Source of the DNA: Lenisia limosa
Lineage: Eukaryota > Breviatea
Assembly (NCBI GenBank): GCA_001655205.1
Contig: LPNZ01010288.1
Location: forward strand, 1-57,765
Reading direction: 5' to 3'
Length of the DNA stretch: 57,765 nucleotides
Position 1 is the first letter of the stretch. Every line of letters starts with the position of its first letter. The notes beneath the pieces were generated by a model. That model was not told the origin of the DNA. It searched no databases and saw nothing but the letters and a program-made list of their open reading frames with translations. The position numbers and the translations under genes were made by a program. Shown piece after piece: positions 1-11,800 of the stretch.

Positions 1-108
1 TGGAACGCACTGAAGGCCGAGCTCAAACTCCTGGGCATTGGCGAGGAGTTGACAATTGGTGGGCGAAGTGGGTGTCACGTGCATCTGATGGAGAAATTCA
101 TCAACTAG
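1..108 (+). CDS. C-terminal exon of an unidentified gene (partial)
   Basis: Frame 1 is open from the window edge to a TAG at 106-108. It encodes about 35 residues ending in HVHLMEKFIN, with a plausible amphipathic stretch (ALKAELKLLGIGEEL). The rest of the gene lies outside the window, so neither family nor function can be given. The ankyrin exons that follow begin after this stop, so I treat this as a separate upstream gene. It could also be an exon that is spliced out before the stop, because no transcript evidence is available. Confidence 0.45.
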   Translation, partial: WNALKAELKLLGIGEELTIGGRSGCHVHLMEKFIN

Positions 109-284
109 GCGTTTTGACTGATAAGCTTTTTGCCGTTTCATTGCAAAACATCGTTTTATTGCTGTAGATTCTTCTCCCCACAACCACAGCATTTTCGAAT
201 CCGCGCTTCTTGGTAAGAGGAAAAATAGCCGATTTATTCGGTACTGTTTTATTAATATATCATATTTCTATTTTTTTTGACCAG

Positions 285-946
285 AGTCATAATTCTGTAG
301 GAAACTTCCGTTCGCTCTCCTCCAATACCGATCCAATACACTCCCAAGTCAATCGTCCGGTATGGCCATTTCATTCTTTGTGCTCATGTCGCATCTCATA
401 TGATATCATATTTGCTCCAATAAACATGTTTTTAACCCATCCAGGGCAACCATCTTGGAGAGTCACCACTGCATGCCGCCGCCACCTCGGGTCACGTGGA
501 GTGCTGCAAGCTTCTGGTCCTGGCTGGGGCAAATCTGGGTTTGTGGCTGAGGGTTAACCCTTGGAACCTGTCTTTGGGTGTTTTGTTTTGTTGTTGGGGT
601 GTGGCTAATGTCATAATTCGTAGAACATTTGTCAATGACTATTTGTATCCTATGTAGACACTACCACATTGTATATCTGTAATATCATATAGTATGAGAT
701 CATATCATATGCACACTAACCCCCCTAGACACTGTGGACAGCTTTGGCCGCACCGTGAGAGACGTGGCTGTTGAAGGTGGCCATTTAGACTGTGTTATGG
801 AGCTCCTTGCGATGACGTGGCCTACTGTGTCTTTGGAACCTCCGGGTGCCAAGCTCCCGGTTTTCGGCCTGACCCGGGCTCAGATCTACCATGAAAAACA
901 GCAGATGTTGCTAGTAGGGGGCGCTGTTCGGTTTAAAAAGGCTTAG
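285..946 (+). CDS. Ankyrin-repeat protein, C-terminal exons
   Basis: Three exons join in frame: 285-359, 445-538 and 729-946, with introns gtatgg...ccag (360-444) and gtttgt...ctag (539-728). The join produces a recognisable ankyrin repeat: GNHLGESPLHAAATSGHVEC, then CKLLVLAGANLD, then a second partial repeat DSFGRTVRDVAVEGGHLDC. A divergent 40-residue tail follows (LTRAQIYHEKQQMLL) and the gene stops at 946. Ankyrin repeats are protein-binding modules, so a partner-binding role is expected but no specific one can be named. The repeat restored across two splice junctions is strong support for this exon model. No start codon is found upstream of 285, so the 5' end is missing or in an unseen exon. 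Only about 1.5 repeats are visible, so the protein is either small or extends through exons I could not join. Confidence 0.7.
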
Positions 947-1510
947 GCATATTCGTTTTCTTTCCTCTCCTCTCTTTCAATCCATGACTGTTTAGGATGC
1001 GCAACATTCGAGTTCGTACAGAGATTTGAAACGCAAGACACGACGAAAACACAAGTAACCATAGGTATTCTATGTCTATCTTCTACTCTCTTGGCAATGT
1101 AGTCTTTTAGAGCTTTGGAGCGGAAATAGCAAGGCTTTCCTCACGTTTTATTCCGTGTGAACATTGGGTTAAGACCTAAATCAAAACAGTGTCCCTGGTT
1201 GTTGCACAAAATTCCATCAAAACCTTCGAATACTACACAAAAAAAGAAACATTAGAATGTGAGCCAATCAAAAGACTTGTCATGCGACTTAACAGGCTGG
1301 AGGGGAGGGAGGTAACGAAACAATTATTGTACAATTTGAAGTGCGCTGTTGTAATGTGAACTCAATTCATACACTTTAATTTCACTTTGTCAAATAATTT
1401 CTTCAAAAAATTCAACGAAAGGGGTCCTAGAATCACTCCATCATGAATCCATTATACATAAGATGTAGCAATCATTTCCGAAAGCTCAAAAAAATTTATT
1501 CCAACAACAT
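947..1510. other. Intergenic region between convergent genes
   Basis: This stretch lies between the ankyrin-gene stop and the last reading frame of SCYL2. It is A/T-rich, with several short poly-A and poly-T runs consistent with two convergent 3' ends. I see no ORF with coding character, no RNA gene and no repeat here. Confidence 0.5.
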
Positions 1511-4500
1511 TTATGCATTTAGTCTAAGATTATGGTGAACCCCATCAAACCACTTGAGTATGCGAAGAGTTGTCTTCTGAAGATGTGAGTTGAATAACAC
1601 AATGCATGCATATGTANNNNNNNNNNNNNNNNNNNNNNNNNNNNNNNNNNNNNNNNNNNNNNNNNNNNNNNNNNNNNNNNNNNNNNNNNNNNNNNNNNNN
1701 NNNNNNNNNNNNNNNNNNNNNNNNNNNNNNNNNNNNNNNNNNNNNNTATCACTACTGCTGATAGACGGCGCCTTTGAGACAGCTTCGTTGGAGGATGCGG
1801 TTTCGAGGGCGTCATTATCGGACGTGGCCTTGGCTTTTGGCGCAAATAAGTCTTCCTGGTGCTGTGGTTGGGACGCAAAAAGGTCAGTCTGAGGTTTCGA
1901 TTGGTGCTGTGAAAACAGATCAGTAGCCTGGGGTGCCGGCTGCTGTGAAAAGAGGTCAGCAGCTTGTGATGCGAGTGGGGGAAATGCATCTGGCTGATTA
2001 CGGGATTGTGAAAAAAGGTCTGACAGGGGCTGGGATGGATTACTCTGAGCAAACAGGTCCGTGTGCTCAGGTTGGGATTGTGTGGCTGGGACTTCGGGTT
2101 GAGCCGGCACGGCAAATAAATCAACCTGTTCTGGTACAATGGGGGATGATGACGTGTGAGGTGAGGGTTCAGGAACAAGGAATCCTGAAAAGAGATCGGA
2201 CGATTGGACAGGGACAGGCTGTTGAACTGGTTCAGGTTTGATCTCCGAGAACTGACTGTCGTCTTTTGGGTGTTCGGAAAGTGGCACGGAGGGCTGGGTG
2301 GTCTCAAATTGTGACGTCACGAAGAGCCCCTCAAAAGAGATCGGCTCGGGCTTGGAGGTAGTCTGGGGCTGAGCTTGACCAGAGGGGTCTTCTTGGGGCT
2401 GGGAGAAAAGGTCATTTTGTGGCCCCAAAAGATCATCTTGGGGTGCAGGAGGAGAGGGGGCAAAAACATTGGTAGAAAAGGGGTCTGAGGCCTGTTCTCC
2501 CCTATTGACTGAGGAAATAGGCTGCAGAGGGGAGAACGAATCATCACCGAATGGGTTAGGAGTGGCGGACTTTGGGGATATTGCCGAAAAGGGGTCAGTG
2601 TTGGCGGCTTTCAGGGACGTTTGGTGGTCTTCTGAGGCAAAGGCGAATAAATCGGGTTCCTGGGGGGCTGTTTTGGGGGCTGCAGGAGGGACTATGTCAA
2701 AACCTTTCTTTTCCGAGACAGAGGCAGTAAATAAGTCAACTTCCTGGGGAGCCGGGGCTTCTTTTGCCTGCAACTGGCTTAGTGAAAGAATGTACAATCA
2801 CAACGCTTCCATCAGCTATGAAGAGAAACAAGAATGGAATTTCAATTGGTCGTCAATAGGTTAACCAACCTCCTTTGTATGGACAGGAATGGAGGCAAAT
2901 ACGGCGTAAGGGTCTACCTTTTCTTCTTCAGGCCTTGAGAGATAACATGGAGTTGATGTGTAAGAAAGCCATTTATTTCAAAATAATATCACCAACTTTT
3001 TCTCTTCCTGGGGAGGCGGAGTGGGTTCTTTCGGTATTGCAACGGGGAATTTCTCGGGTGCAATGGGGGCAGAAAAGAGATCGTCAAAATGATCTAATAT
3101 GATCAATGACAAGTAAAGGTTACGTTAATCGAAGCAAAAGTGTTGTTAGAATTGCCAAAAAGGTTATGCGGCAACATGATGATCAAACAGTATGCCCGTA
3201 ATACCCACCCAGAGTTTTCTTTTCATCTGTCGCAGCAGCTGGAGAGGCGACAAAATCGTCCTCGTGCGGCGATGCAAGAAACTCTGTCGCGTTGACATCG
3301 GATCCCACGAGATCCGAGAATTGCTTGAAGTCTTTTGGAGTGGCTGAGAGATAAAAGACTGTAAGCGTCGATTTGACATGATAAAAAGCGAATTGATGAG
3401 GTTAGTGACCTACCCATGCGAGCCACTTCAGCGTTCTGTGACCCCTGGGAAGTCAGGAGGACCACAAGGAAACAATATGATGCCTTGTACCTGATGCATA
3501 GAGTCGAAACACAGGTGTAAGATAATAAAGAAAAGCGATCAAACTTTCCATTCTTCAACCCCTTCACATGCCCCTGATAAGCCAACCTTTGTGATGACCT
3601 CAGTTGCACTCGACACCTGAGTCACAAGCTGCGAAAGTGTCGAGAGAACATACTGAGCCTACTATCATTAACTGAGGCTTCCGATCCAAACCTTCAAATT
3701 ATACAAAATTCTTCTTTGATACAGAACAATCTTTGTATCATCATAAACTATGTACTATTTGTTGTTAAGTCATTTTAGAGCATTATAATAACTAATGTAA
3801 TCGTCCTGACCACCCCTCCCACCTGGTCAGAAGTCAGTTTCGGCGCCGCAATGATGGGACTGATCACCGGGATCAGATGAGTCAGGATTTTGGCCCGGCT
3901 TGCCACCTGCAGGGGACATGAGACAACAAAGGAGTGTTTACTCGGCTGTTTTCCTCTTTTCAAAGGTTATGCTGATTCACTAACCGCCCTTCTCTCTTAA
4001 AACGTACATCCATAATAATATATATCCTTCAAAGAGCTGTTTGGCCCTAGTGTAACACATAGCATATTGCATATTGCGACATAATAGGACAGTTCCCCCA
4101 CCTTTGAGCACTGCAAACTCAGCTCCACAGTTGACATCAAAACGTCGGCCCCAAGCTAAGGTAATTATAAACACGTCCATCCACGGACTCTGACTGTGAA
4201 AATGGTTATAAATGGTAAAACTATAGTATCAAAAAAAAGCAGATTCCAATGTCATTAGTCGGACATTTGTCATTACTCGGGCATTTGCACTCAAACGAAA
4301 CCCCCATCACCAACCGAGGCAACATTTGAGGTGACAGCAGCATTGACTTTCAAAAGGACAGGGAATACTAAGCACACTGACTCCTGGTCCAACTACAGGT
4401 ATAAAGGCAACTACAGGTACAGTATACGTATAAAAAATAAAATCATAAGCAATCTCAAATCAAAACATGTGCTGCCGAAATGAAGCAACAGATTAATCAT

Positions 4501-7500
4501 TGAAACCAACGTGGGTGGTGAGAGCGGCAAGAGCGTCCAGGCACCTGACCAGCATAACAGTTGTTGCTGAAGGTTTCGCCAAGACATCCAATACTGTCGG
4601 GAGCAATCCACCCTAATGTGTTATTCGGAGAAATAAATTTTGTTTCTAGAAGTGTAGTTTTGATGCAAATTGCACTGTCAAATAAGCGGAAATATGAAAA
4701 TCATAGTATATCATATATGATATAATTATGTGGGGGAATACCTTCACTGTTGATGGTTCCCAATTGTCCTTGTTCTTTGTGACTTGATCCAGGGCCTGTG
4801 GGGTGTAAGACTGTTTTACGAAGAGACACTATTAGAACTGTAAGAGAACTGCGAATGAGCTTTGTTGCATGTCCTCATAACCGCCGCCAACTTCGATGCT
4901 AAGCTCGGGTTGGTCCGACTTGAGGGCCGGGATAAGCAACTTCGTCGTCATCATAGAGATTTTAACCGGGAACTAAGGGGGGGTCAGGAAGAGGGAAGGG
5001 ATTGATTGCAAATTGGTTATACATCTATCAACTCTAATATAGTAGGTAGCTAACCACACGAGCATGAAAGCAAGATTGGAATTGGGTTAGAATGAAGGAC
5101 CAACCTTATCGACCATCACATTGAAGTGTCGTAGCAACGAGAGGCGAACATCTAGGGGATCTTTCACATCCGCAGCNNNNNNNNNNNNNNNNNNNNNNNN
5201 NNNNNNNNNNNNNNNNNNNNNNNNNNNNNNNNNNNNNNNNNNNNNNNNNNNNNNNNNNNNNNNNNNNNNNNNNNNNNNNNNNNNNNNNNNNNNNNNNNNN
5301 NNNNNNNNNNNNNNNNNNNNNNNNNNNNNNNNNNNNNNNNNNNNNNNNNTCACCATTGTAGAGTACGTTCCACATAGACTCTGTTGCCTTATCAGACGGG
5401 AAGCACTCCATGGCCTTGAACACCAGGGGCAGAATGAAGGGCATTTGGTTCCAACTTGCTTCTTCCAATACTGGCAAAACCTAAAGTCAATAAAACCTGA
5501 AGTCAATAAAAGCTGAAGTCAATAAAGCTGAAGTCAATAAAACCTGAAGGCCGTTCGGAAGGGAGATTATAAAGATCGCCTTGTTACAAAATCCTATTTA
5601 ATGAATAGTTTTTATATGCGCAACCCTACGGCCCCACGTTTCTGAGAACAANNNNNNNNNNNNNNNNNNNNNNNNNNNNNNNNNNNNNNNNNNNNNNNNN
5701 NNNNNNNNNNNNNNNNNNNNTCAACAACAAATGGGAAAATAATATCCGTCTTCAAACCATAGTGAACACATCATTCATTACTCATTATTTGGTATCAAAA
5801 AAGGGGGATTTCAAGGGCCTACCCTCCTTATAAAGACGTCCTCAGATAGCTTAGGAATGACCTGAAGAAGGCCCTTGAAGAACTGAACAGTGTCAAAAGT
5901 GCAGCCGGAATGAAAGAAGCATATTGCCATCACTCAACAAACCTGAGCCTTGTTGACACTGTCTCTTTGATCAATAGTTGCAATGTACCGTAAAGCACGG
6001 AATGTGAGACTCGAATAGTAGGGGTCCTTCATCACCTCTAAAAGAAGGTAAAGACACTGGACGTGTTACTTTGATTATTATGTGTATCTCATATCCAATA
6101 TATACTATATAATGATATGTACACATATCGATAGCTATAGCAATGAGAAATAAAAAAACAAGGCTGTATCTGGCCAATGCCGTCCACATCATCACGCTTA
6201 TAAGAGATATTGAATTAGAGTATAATATTAATTCACCCAACCATTTGTCTTAAAACTCTGTACACACAGCTTTCCTAAATCTTTTGCCACAGATTCAGGA
6301 GGTGCCAGCGAGTTAGAATTGCCGACATCATAGGCTTTAGAATAATATTATCATAAATATTGATAACGTCCTTAAAGGAGAACAGATTATAAGTGACTCA
6401 ATAGTAGGACTAGGTCCCATGTGGAGAGATCCCCTAGTCTATGAGGTTGCTTAGGAGAAGATATACCACTTTCAACTCATGGACATGAAACACTTAAATA
6501 TTGTGCGCACTAATAATAAACCCAAAATATATCATATAGAGGGCCGAGTCCTGAACAAACCCGCAGTAGATAGGCCGCTGAACATAGTCTGTAACAACGC
6601 TACAAGTTCGGGAGCAATGGTGACATGGCTTTGGAGGGCTGTGAGAGGGTCGTCTGGAGATTGTGAGGGTATTCATGTGAAGCAAATGAGAATGATTGTA
6701 AGTAGGGGCTCCCCTACGGTCCGAATAAGAACGTTAAAATATCGATATTTATAGAGGATTGATCGAGAAATTCAGTCTTTCTTAAGACCGCAAAGAAGCC
6801 CTAATTGTAAGGTAATTCGATTCTGCGAAAACAAAATTTCCAATTAAAAAATGTAGTGATGTCATTATGAATTGAGTGATGCACAGCATACTGACAGCCT
6901 TCATGGAGGCCACTTCAGGTGCAAATGATGCGACAATACAGGCAGCAAGTTGCCGCACATCGTTGGTGGGCGAACCCAACCCGTCTGAGGTGGTCAAACA
7001 AATTGTAAGATTATTTTTGGGTACGAACAACTCAAGTATTCGGAAATTCTTAGGACGTCTTTAGGTTTACATCTCGCGATCCCCTTACCACTAATCAAGA
7101 AATAGGGCTTGATATGATCCTTCAGAATGCTGTTATTCCTTGGAGGATTCACAACTGGGGGGCTTCCCATGAAACTGAATCCGCACAACTTCCAGTCCCC
7201 CTGAGAGTAAGAAAAACTGGGGGATATATAAAATAGAGTACTTTGTAAGAATGCTTTGATATCTTAAAAAAAATCTCTTATATTGTATATATATCTGGGA
7301 ACCTCTTGAAGCAACAGATGGGGCGAGTAAGGTGAATGTAAATAAAAGGAAAATTTAAGAATAAAAGTGAAACCGAATTTCAGCTTATACATGATAACAC
7401 CATAACATGCAATGAGACGCACCGTTGCGGTTATGACTATGGACGACGGGGTGACGGCATTGTGGACCTCTGCATTCTGGTGTAGAAAATGCAGGGCGCT

Positions 7501-8280
7501 GGCTATCTGATAGGACCCCATTTGAACCTGATCGTAAGAAATGTATGTATCATAATGGGGAACAACAAAGGAATAAATAAATATGATGGACATAACATGT
7601 AATTTGAGAAGACACAAAAGCCGACATCAAGAGGGTCCAGCGTTGTCCTTTTCTCAAGAACTTCGGCCAAAGTCGTTCCAATGCGGTCCACTACTGCCAC
7701 CATCTCCTTCTTTGTCTCAATCGGCTTATCAAGGACCCGCAGGATGTTGGGGTGGAGATGCGTGGATAACGCTAAGCAAGATAAAGACATAGTGATGACG
7801 AACGCAGGTTATTGGTTCTTTGCACATACCGGTGACATCATTCCGAAGATAGAGCAAGAACTCCTCCCGTTTCTCCTTTGGCAGGCGACTCACTTCCTTC
7901 TTATTGAACATCTTCAACATTAAAGCCTGACCTTCTCCCAAGGGATATTGATTCTAACAATAAAACATCGACCCAATGACGTGGGCTTATACTATATGGC
8001 AGTTACAAATATGTCCAGTACATGAACTTTATCTCAATTAACTGATCTTGTATTTAACTCAATCAAGAAGTAAGACAACAAAAGCCAACCAAAATGGAAA
8101 CCTCTTCATGTGTGGAGTGCCGAGTGCCGTCATAAATCTCCCTGTTGGGTCAAAACAAGGAAGGCTTGAGTAGACAAGACTAAACGACAAAATATAAACA
8201 TACCAAACAGGAAGAGAGCCCAGAGAAAACGTTCTCTTTTTAGGACTGATCGCATATTCCTTCGACAATGACCCTCCCAT
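1511..8280 (-). CDS. SCYL2: SCYL2-like (CVAK104) clathrin-coat pseudokinase
   Basis: About 25 exons on the minus strand. The start is ATG at 8280 (MGGSLSKEYAIS). Exon 1 (8280-8204) joins exon 2 (8141-8090) to give PVWEIYDGTRHSTHEEVSIL, the SCYL-family N-lobe signature. Exon 3 is 7953-7830. Later exons read SYQIASALHFLHQNAEVHN and GDWKLCGFSFMG (7200-7089). The HRD and DFG catalytic aspartates are absent (VHNAVTPSS, CGFSF), so this is a pseudokinase. HEAT-type exons follow: DPYYSSLTFRALRYIA (~6030), FFKGLLQVIPKLSEDV (~5900), the exon from 5482 and LIPALKSDQPELSIE (~4940), through the 4600-3400 exons. The C-terminal exon (2797 downward) carries about a dozen DLF motifs plus DPF and NPF, the clathrin/AP2/EH-binding type. 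Known family role: vesicle traffic between Golgi, endosome and plasma membrane. Gaps at 1617-1746, 5177-5349 and 5652-5720 hide parts, and the exact C-terminus near 1511 is uncertain. Confidence 0.9.
5483..5551 (-). repeat. Acceptor-side minisatellite, about 16-17 nt unit, SCYL2 intron
   Basis: Read on the minus strand, four to five copies of a unit like CAGGTTTTATTGACTT run into the real intron/exon junction GACTTTAG|GTTTTGCC (exon starts at 5482). Each copy carries its own AG|GT. The last copy is the inferred splice acceptor of the exon encoding VLPVLEEASWNQ. Confidence 0.85.
6703..6803 (+). mobile_element. hAT-like MITE, copy A (101 bp), in SCYL2 intron
   Basis: The element begins TAGGGGCTCCCCTACGGTCC and ends GAAGCCCTA, so the ends are imperfect inverted repeats. 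It is flanked by a perfect 8-bp direct duplication ATTGTAAG at 6695-6702 and 6804-6811. The core shares AAAATATCGATATTTATAGA and GAGAAATTCAGTC with other copies in this window. TAGGG termini plus an 8-bp target duplication fit the hAT superfamily. There is no coding capacity. Confidence 0.88.
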
Positions 8281-8800
8281 GACTATTGAAAGATCCTGAT
8301 GGGAGGAGGTGGAACAGAAAAGAAGATCACCCCAAGGAGCAATGGAGGTGAAACGAAACTGGATGAAAACGCGTTTTTGATCTCGCCGCCTTGCTATTTT
8401 TATTTCCTTCTTTTCTTCTTTCTCTTTTAACACAAGGAGGCAAGGCAGGGGGCACCAAGTGGACGTTGAAAAAGTAAATTCGTAACTTATTTGACTGTTT
8501 TCCTTATACTTTTTAACATCACTTAAAAGGAAAATAGTTATATTTTTGGCAATATGACAGTAATTTACATATTTAATGACAGTATTATGCTATAATTTTT
8601 CCCATTTTGCCTTCCCAGCAGCTCTGGGTCAATCCGGCCCGTGTTACTTTTTGCCTTTTTTACCGAAGGATAGCCCGGGCCACGGGAACATTTTGCCGGG
8701 TTTTTGCCCTCACTTCTCAGTCCTCCTATTGACCTGTTGATAAGAGTGTTTGTTTGAAGATAGAAGATCTAGATATACACTAAGGAGCAACACGAAGAAG
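8281..8800. promoter_or_regulatory. Divergent intergenic region, SCYL2 / oxygenase
   Basis: 520 bp separate the SCYL2 start (minus) from the oxygenase start (plus), so both promoters should lie here. The left part is A/T-rich. A GC-richer patch with short inverted pieces sits at about 8625-8700 (AGCCCGGGCCACGGG). I cannot identify a TATA box or a specific factor site with confidence. Confidence 0.4.
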
Positions 8801-11800
8801 ATGGGAATCAAAGAAGACCCCGGTGGGAACGACCCTCATGTGGAAGTGAAGGAACGTTCCATCCGCTTTTCATTCCAAGTATGCGGCTAATCAAGGAGGA
8901 GTATAGATATTACATAATCTGTACTCCGCCTAGGTCAAATGAAGGAAGATTTTCTCAGCATATACCCTTGTTGATGGCAAATCTACCACTCAGTCTGATC
9001 TTCTTAGGACAAAACACAGAAACTTGTTCTTAAAGAGGATGTTACAGCTGAGCAACTCAGACAAATCGTGTCAGACGCTTTTGGGTTAGGCATGCTTTTT
9101 TTATAATATTAGGGAATAATAGTATTCCTACTTAATGATATATAAACCGAAAACATAGCCTTCCCATGTTCATAATTATTACATGCACGCAGCTCTTGAC
9201 CCACATAGGCTTGATACTTTTTCAGTCATCGGACTTGGCCTGCCCCATGGAGGCGGCTTGTGTCCTTTCCCAATGGCCAGTTAGAGGCGGTGTAAAATGG
9301 GGATGTAGGAGAGAAGACATGTGAATGGGCTTTATGAAATGGGGATGTAGGAGAGAAGACATGTGAATGGGCTTTATGAAGGGGGTTATTGGGCCAGTAT
9401 CTTAGAGAATGATGGATCATCATGAAACAGTACAAACATAGGAGTCGCCGTTACCGATGTAGTTTTGCGCCTTGGCGCCTTAGAGTTCGCGTCACAGGGC
9501 CAGTCCCTGGAGGTCATGGTTGCCCAAGGTCGGCTCTTTTCGTATCAATATATAACATCTATCAGGCACATGAATGTTTGTTGTTTTTGAAGCTAAAAAG
9601 TATACTTTTCAAGGAAGGAACCAAAGCTTATATTTTAAGTGATCTACTACCCTGATTTGACAACTAACTAGTCACCACTGATTACGCTATAGACGTGGAG
9701 CCCGTGCCTGATTCCCTGCCAACTTTGGATCAAATCGTCTCAGAGCCGGAAATGGGCAAAAAGGTGGGTATCTGCTTAATGAGTCATTTCGTAGTGCGTT
9801 CCTCAAAATGTTCTCCAAGAGCAATTATTACCCAAAAGTGCTCATGGCTTAGTTTTCACAATGCATGAGATCACACGGCTTCTTTGCGTTCACAGTCGAT
9901 GCTGAGGCCAATATGGTGGGGCTGATGGATGCATATGGTGGCGTTGCTGATTGAGGGTTGTTAGAGCTTAAGGGAGAGCCTCCTTATTTAGGCTTTTCTG
10001 CCTTAAGATCCTCTCATTTCAGCAGATCAGGAACGCGGTGGTGGAGGGGGCCCATCAGTTCTTTGGCAGGACGAAGGAGGAAAAGGAGGAATTCTCCAAA
10101 GTGGTGAGACCCATATGAGTGTCTTCGCTTATAAAGGGCTGTCAAATGCTGATATTTATTGAGGATTTGTCAAGGTCTTCCTAATATTGTCTTGGCGGAC
10201 CACTACATGTGATATCTACTTTAAACTTGTATTTTATCTCATTTCTTCACGGATTCGCCACAATCTATCGTTCAAGTCTATTTTACCACTGGCAGGTAGG
10301 GTCACTTGAGTACCAAGGAGGCAAGGCAATGCCCTGGGGCTACGGCTCTGTCAGGAATACAGGTGTGTGAGGTTATTGTGGATGTGGATTGATTTTGTTT
10401 TCTATTGTCTGTACCTGTTCACTATTCTATTTTTGCGATAGCCCAACCAATCGTGTCTTTAAAATGAAAAACGCCCGAAGCCAATTGGTGCAGATCTTAC
10501 AAAAGACTCGCTCCATAACAGCGTCTGATGCGGTGCATATCACACGGAGGAGAGGGGGCATCTCCAGCTGCGATAAGAAAGCGGCAACCAGCTGGTTGGT
10601 AACCACGAATTCCTTGCGGTAATACCTCCTCAGTTTCAAGTTAACCGAAATTGGTATCGGCGAACAGACCAACTGAAACCGGCGTAAATCCTAAAAGTAA
10701 ACAATTACGACAGACCCATGAGACCTGCGGGAGTTGAAGCCTGGAGGCTCCACCCCAGTGATGAGGACGGCCATCGACCGTAATTCGGTCACCCCATCGC
10801 TTGCAAGTGATCTACGTAATTAATTCAGATGTTCCTCCAATTAACTTCTAATAATGTTAATATCAACAGTCATGAAAAATCAAATTCTCGATCTCAGCTG
10901 CTGCACTATTTTATCAAAGAAATCAAAGGTTCCTTACTTTCCAACATCAGTATGGTCAACGTTATCGCATGAGAGAAGGTCAACGGAGGCTTTTGAGTAA
11001 ACGCCTACAACATAGTTACGTGACTTCAGTCCACGAGGTCAATGACCTGCCCTCGAGGGTTTGGCAATGGACACCCCAACATGAATTTTTGTAACTCCTT
11101 AATAGGAAAATCAGAACAATTCAAAACTATTTACATGATATGAGGGCACCCCAAACAAGATCACTTGAAAATTGCCTTTTTGAAGGGTGTGAGTACACCG
11201 ACAGCATCTTTCACTAGTTCAACCTTTTGAATAGATGTAGGGACGTGATTGGGAATGAATGGGTCATTTTGAAGCCAGAGGTGGTTTTTTGTATGTTCGC
11301 ATAACCATCGTCTATTCAGGACAGCGTCCTTGATTGTGATATTGTAAGTCACCTCATATCCCAGTTATATGTACATATACATATAGGCATATCATTATTT
11401 CAGGAACTGGTCACCCTCAATCAAGTAACATATTGGTTTTTAACATGATTAGTTGGGCTCCCGTTTTTGCATTATTTCTTTCAATCTGTTCCAGCCTGTC
11501 ATTGTCTTGAAATACATATACCCCCGTCTACAAAAACCGGTGCTTTTTGGGTTTAACGAGTAAATATAAAGAATTTTTAAAAAAAGAACAAAANNNNNNN
11601 NNNNNNNNNNNNNNNNNNNNNNNNNNNNNNNNNNNNNNNNNNNNNNNNNNNNNNNNNNNNNNNNNNNNNNNNNNNNAGCACCCGTTTTGGTGGACGGGGA
11701 TATATACTATATAGTCTTTATTTTCACCTTGTATGGAAATCGTCTCACAATTTAGGTCGAGAAAGCTATGACGTTTCCATTGAGAGTATGAAGGACAATT

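Noticed and set aside
1519-2307. Second minus-strand ORF in another frame over the SCYL2 tail
   Set aside because: Shadow of the DLF-rich frame; rich in His/Pro/Arg from the repetitive codons and crossing the N-gap.
10146-10200. Another full MITE copy
   Set aside because: Only about 35 bp resemble the core; no terminal repeats or target duplication are visible, so it is at most a relic.
11161-11352. Minus-strand 63-codon ORF inside the oxygenase gene
   Set aside because: No splice partners, no family features, opposite strand within a long intron-like stretch; most likely chance.
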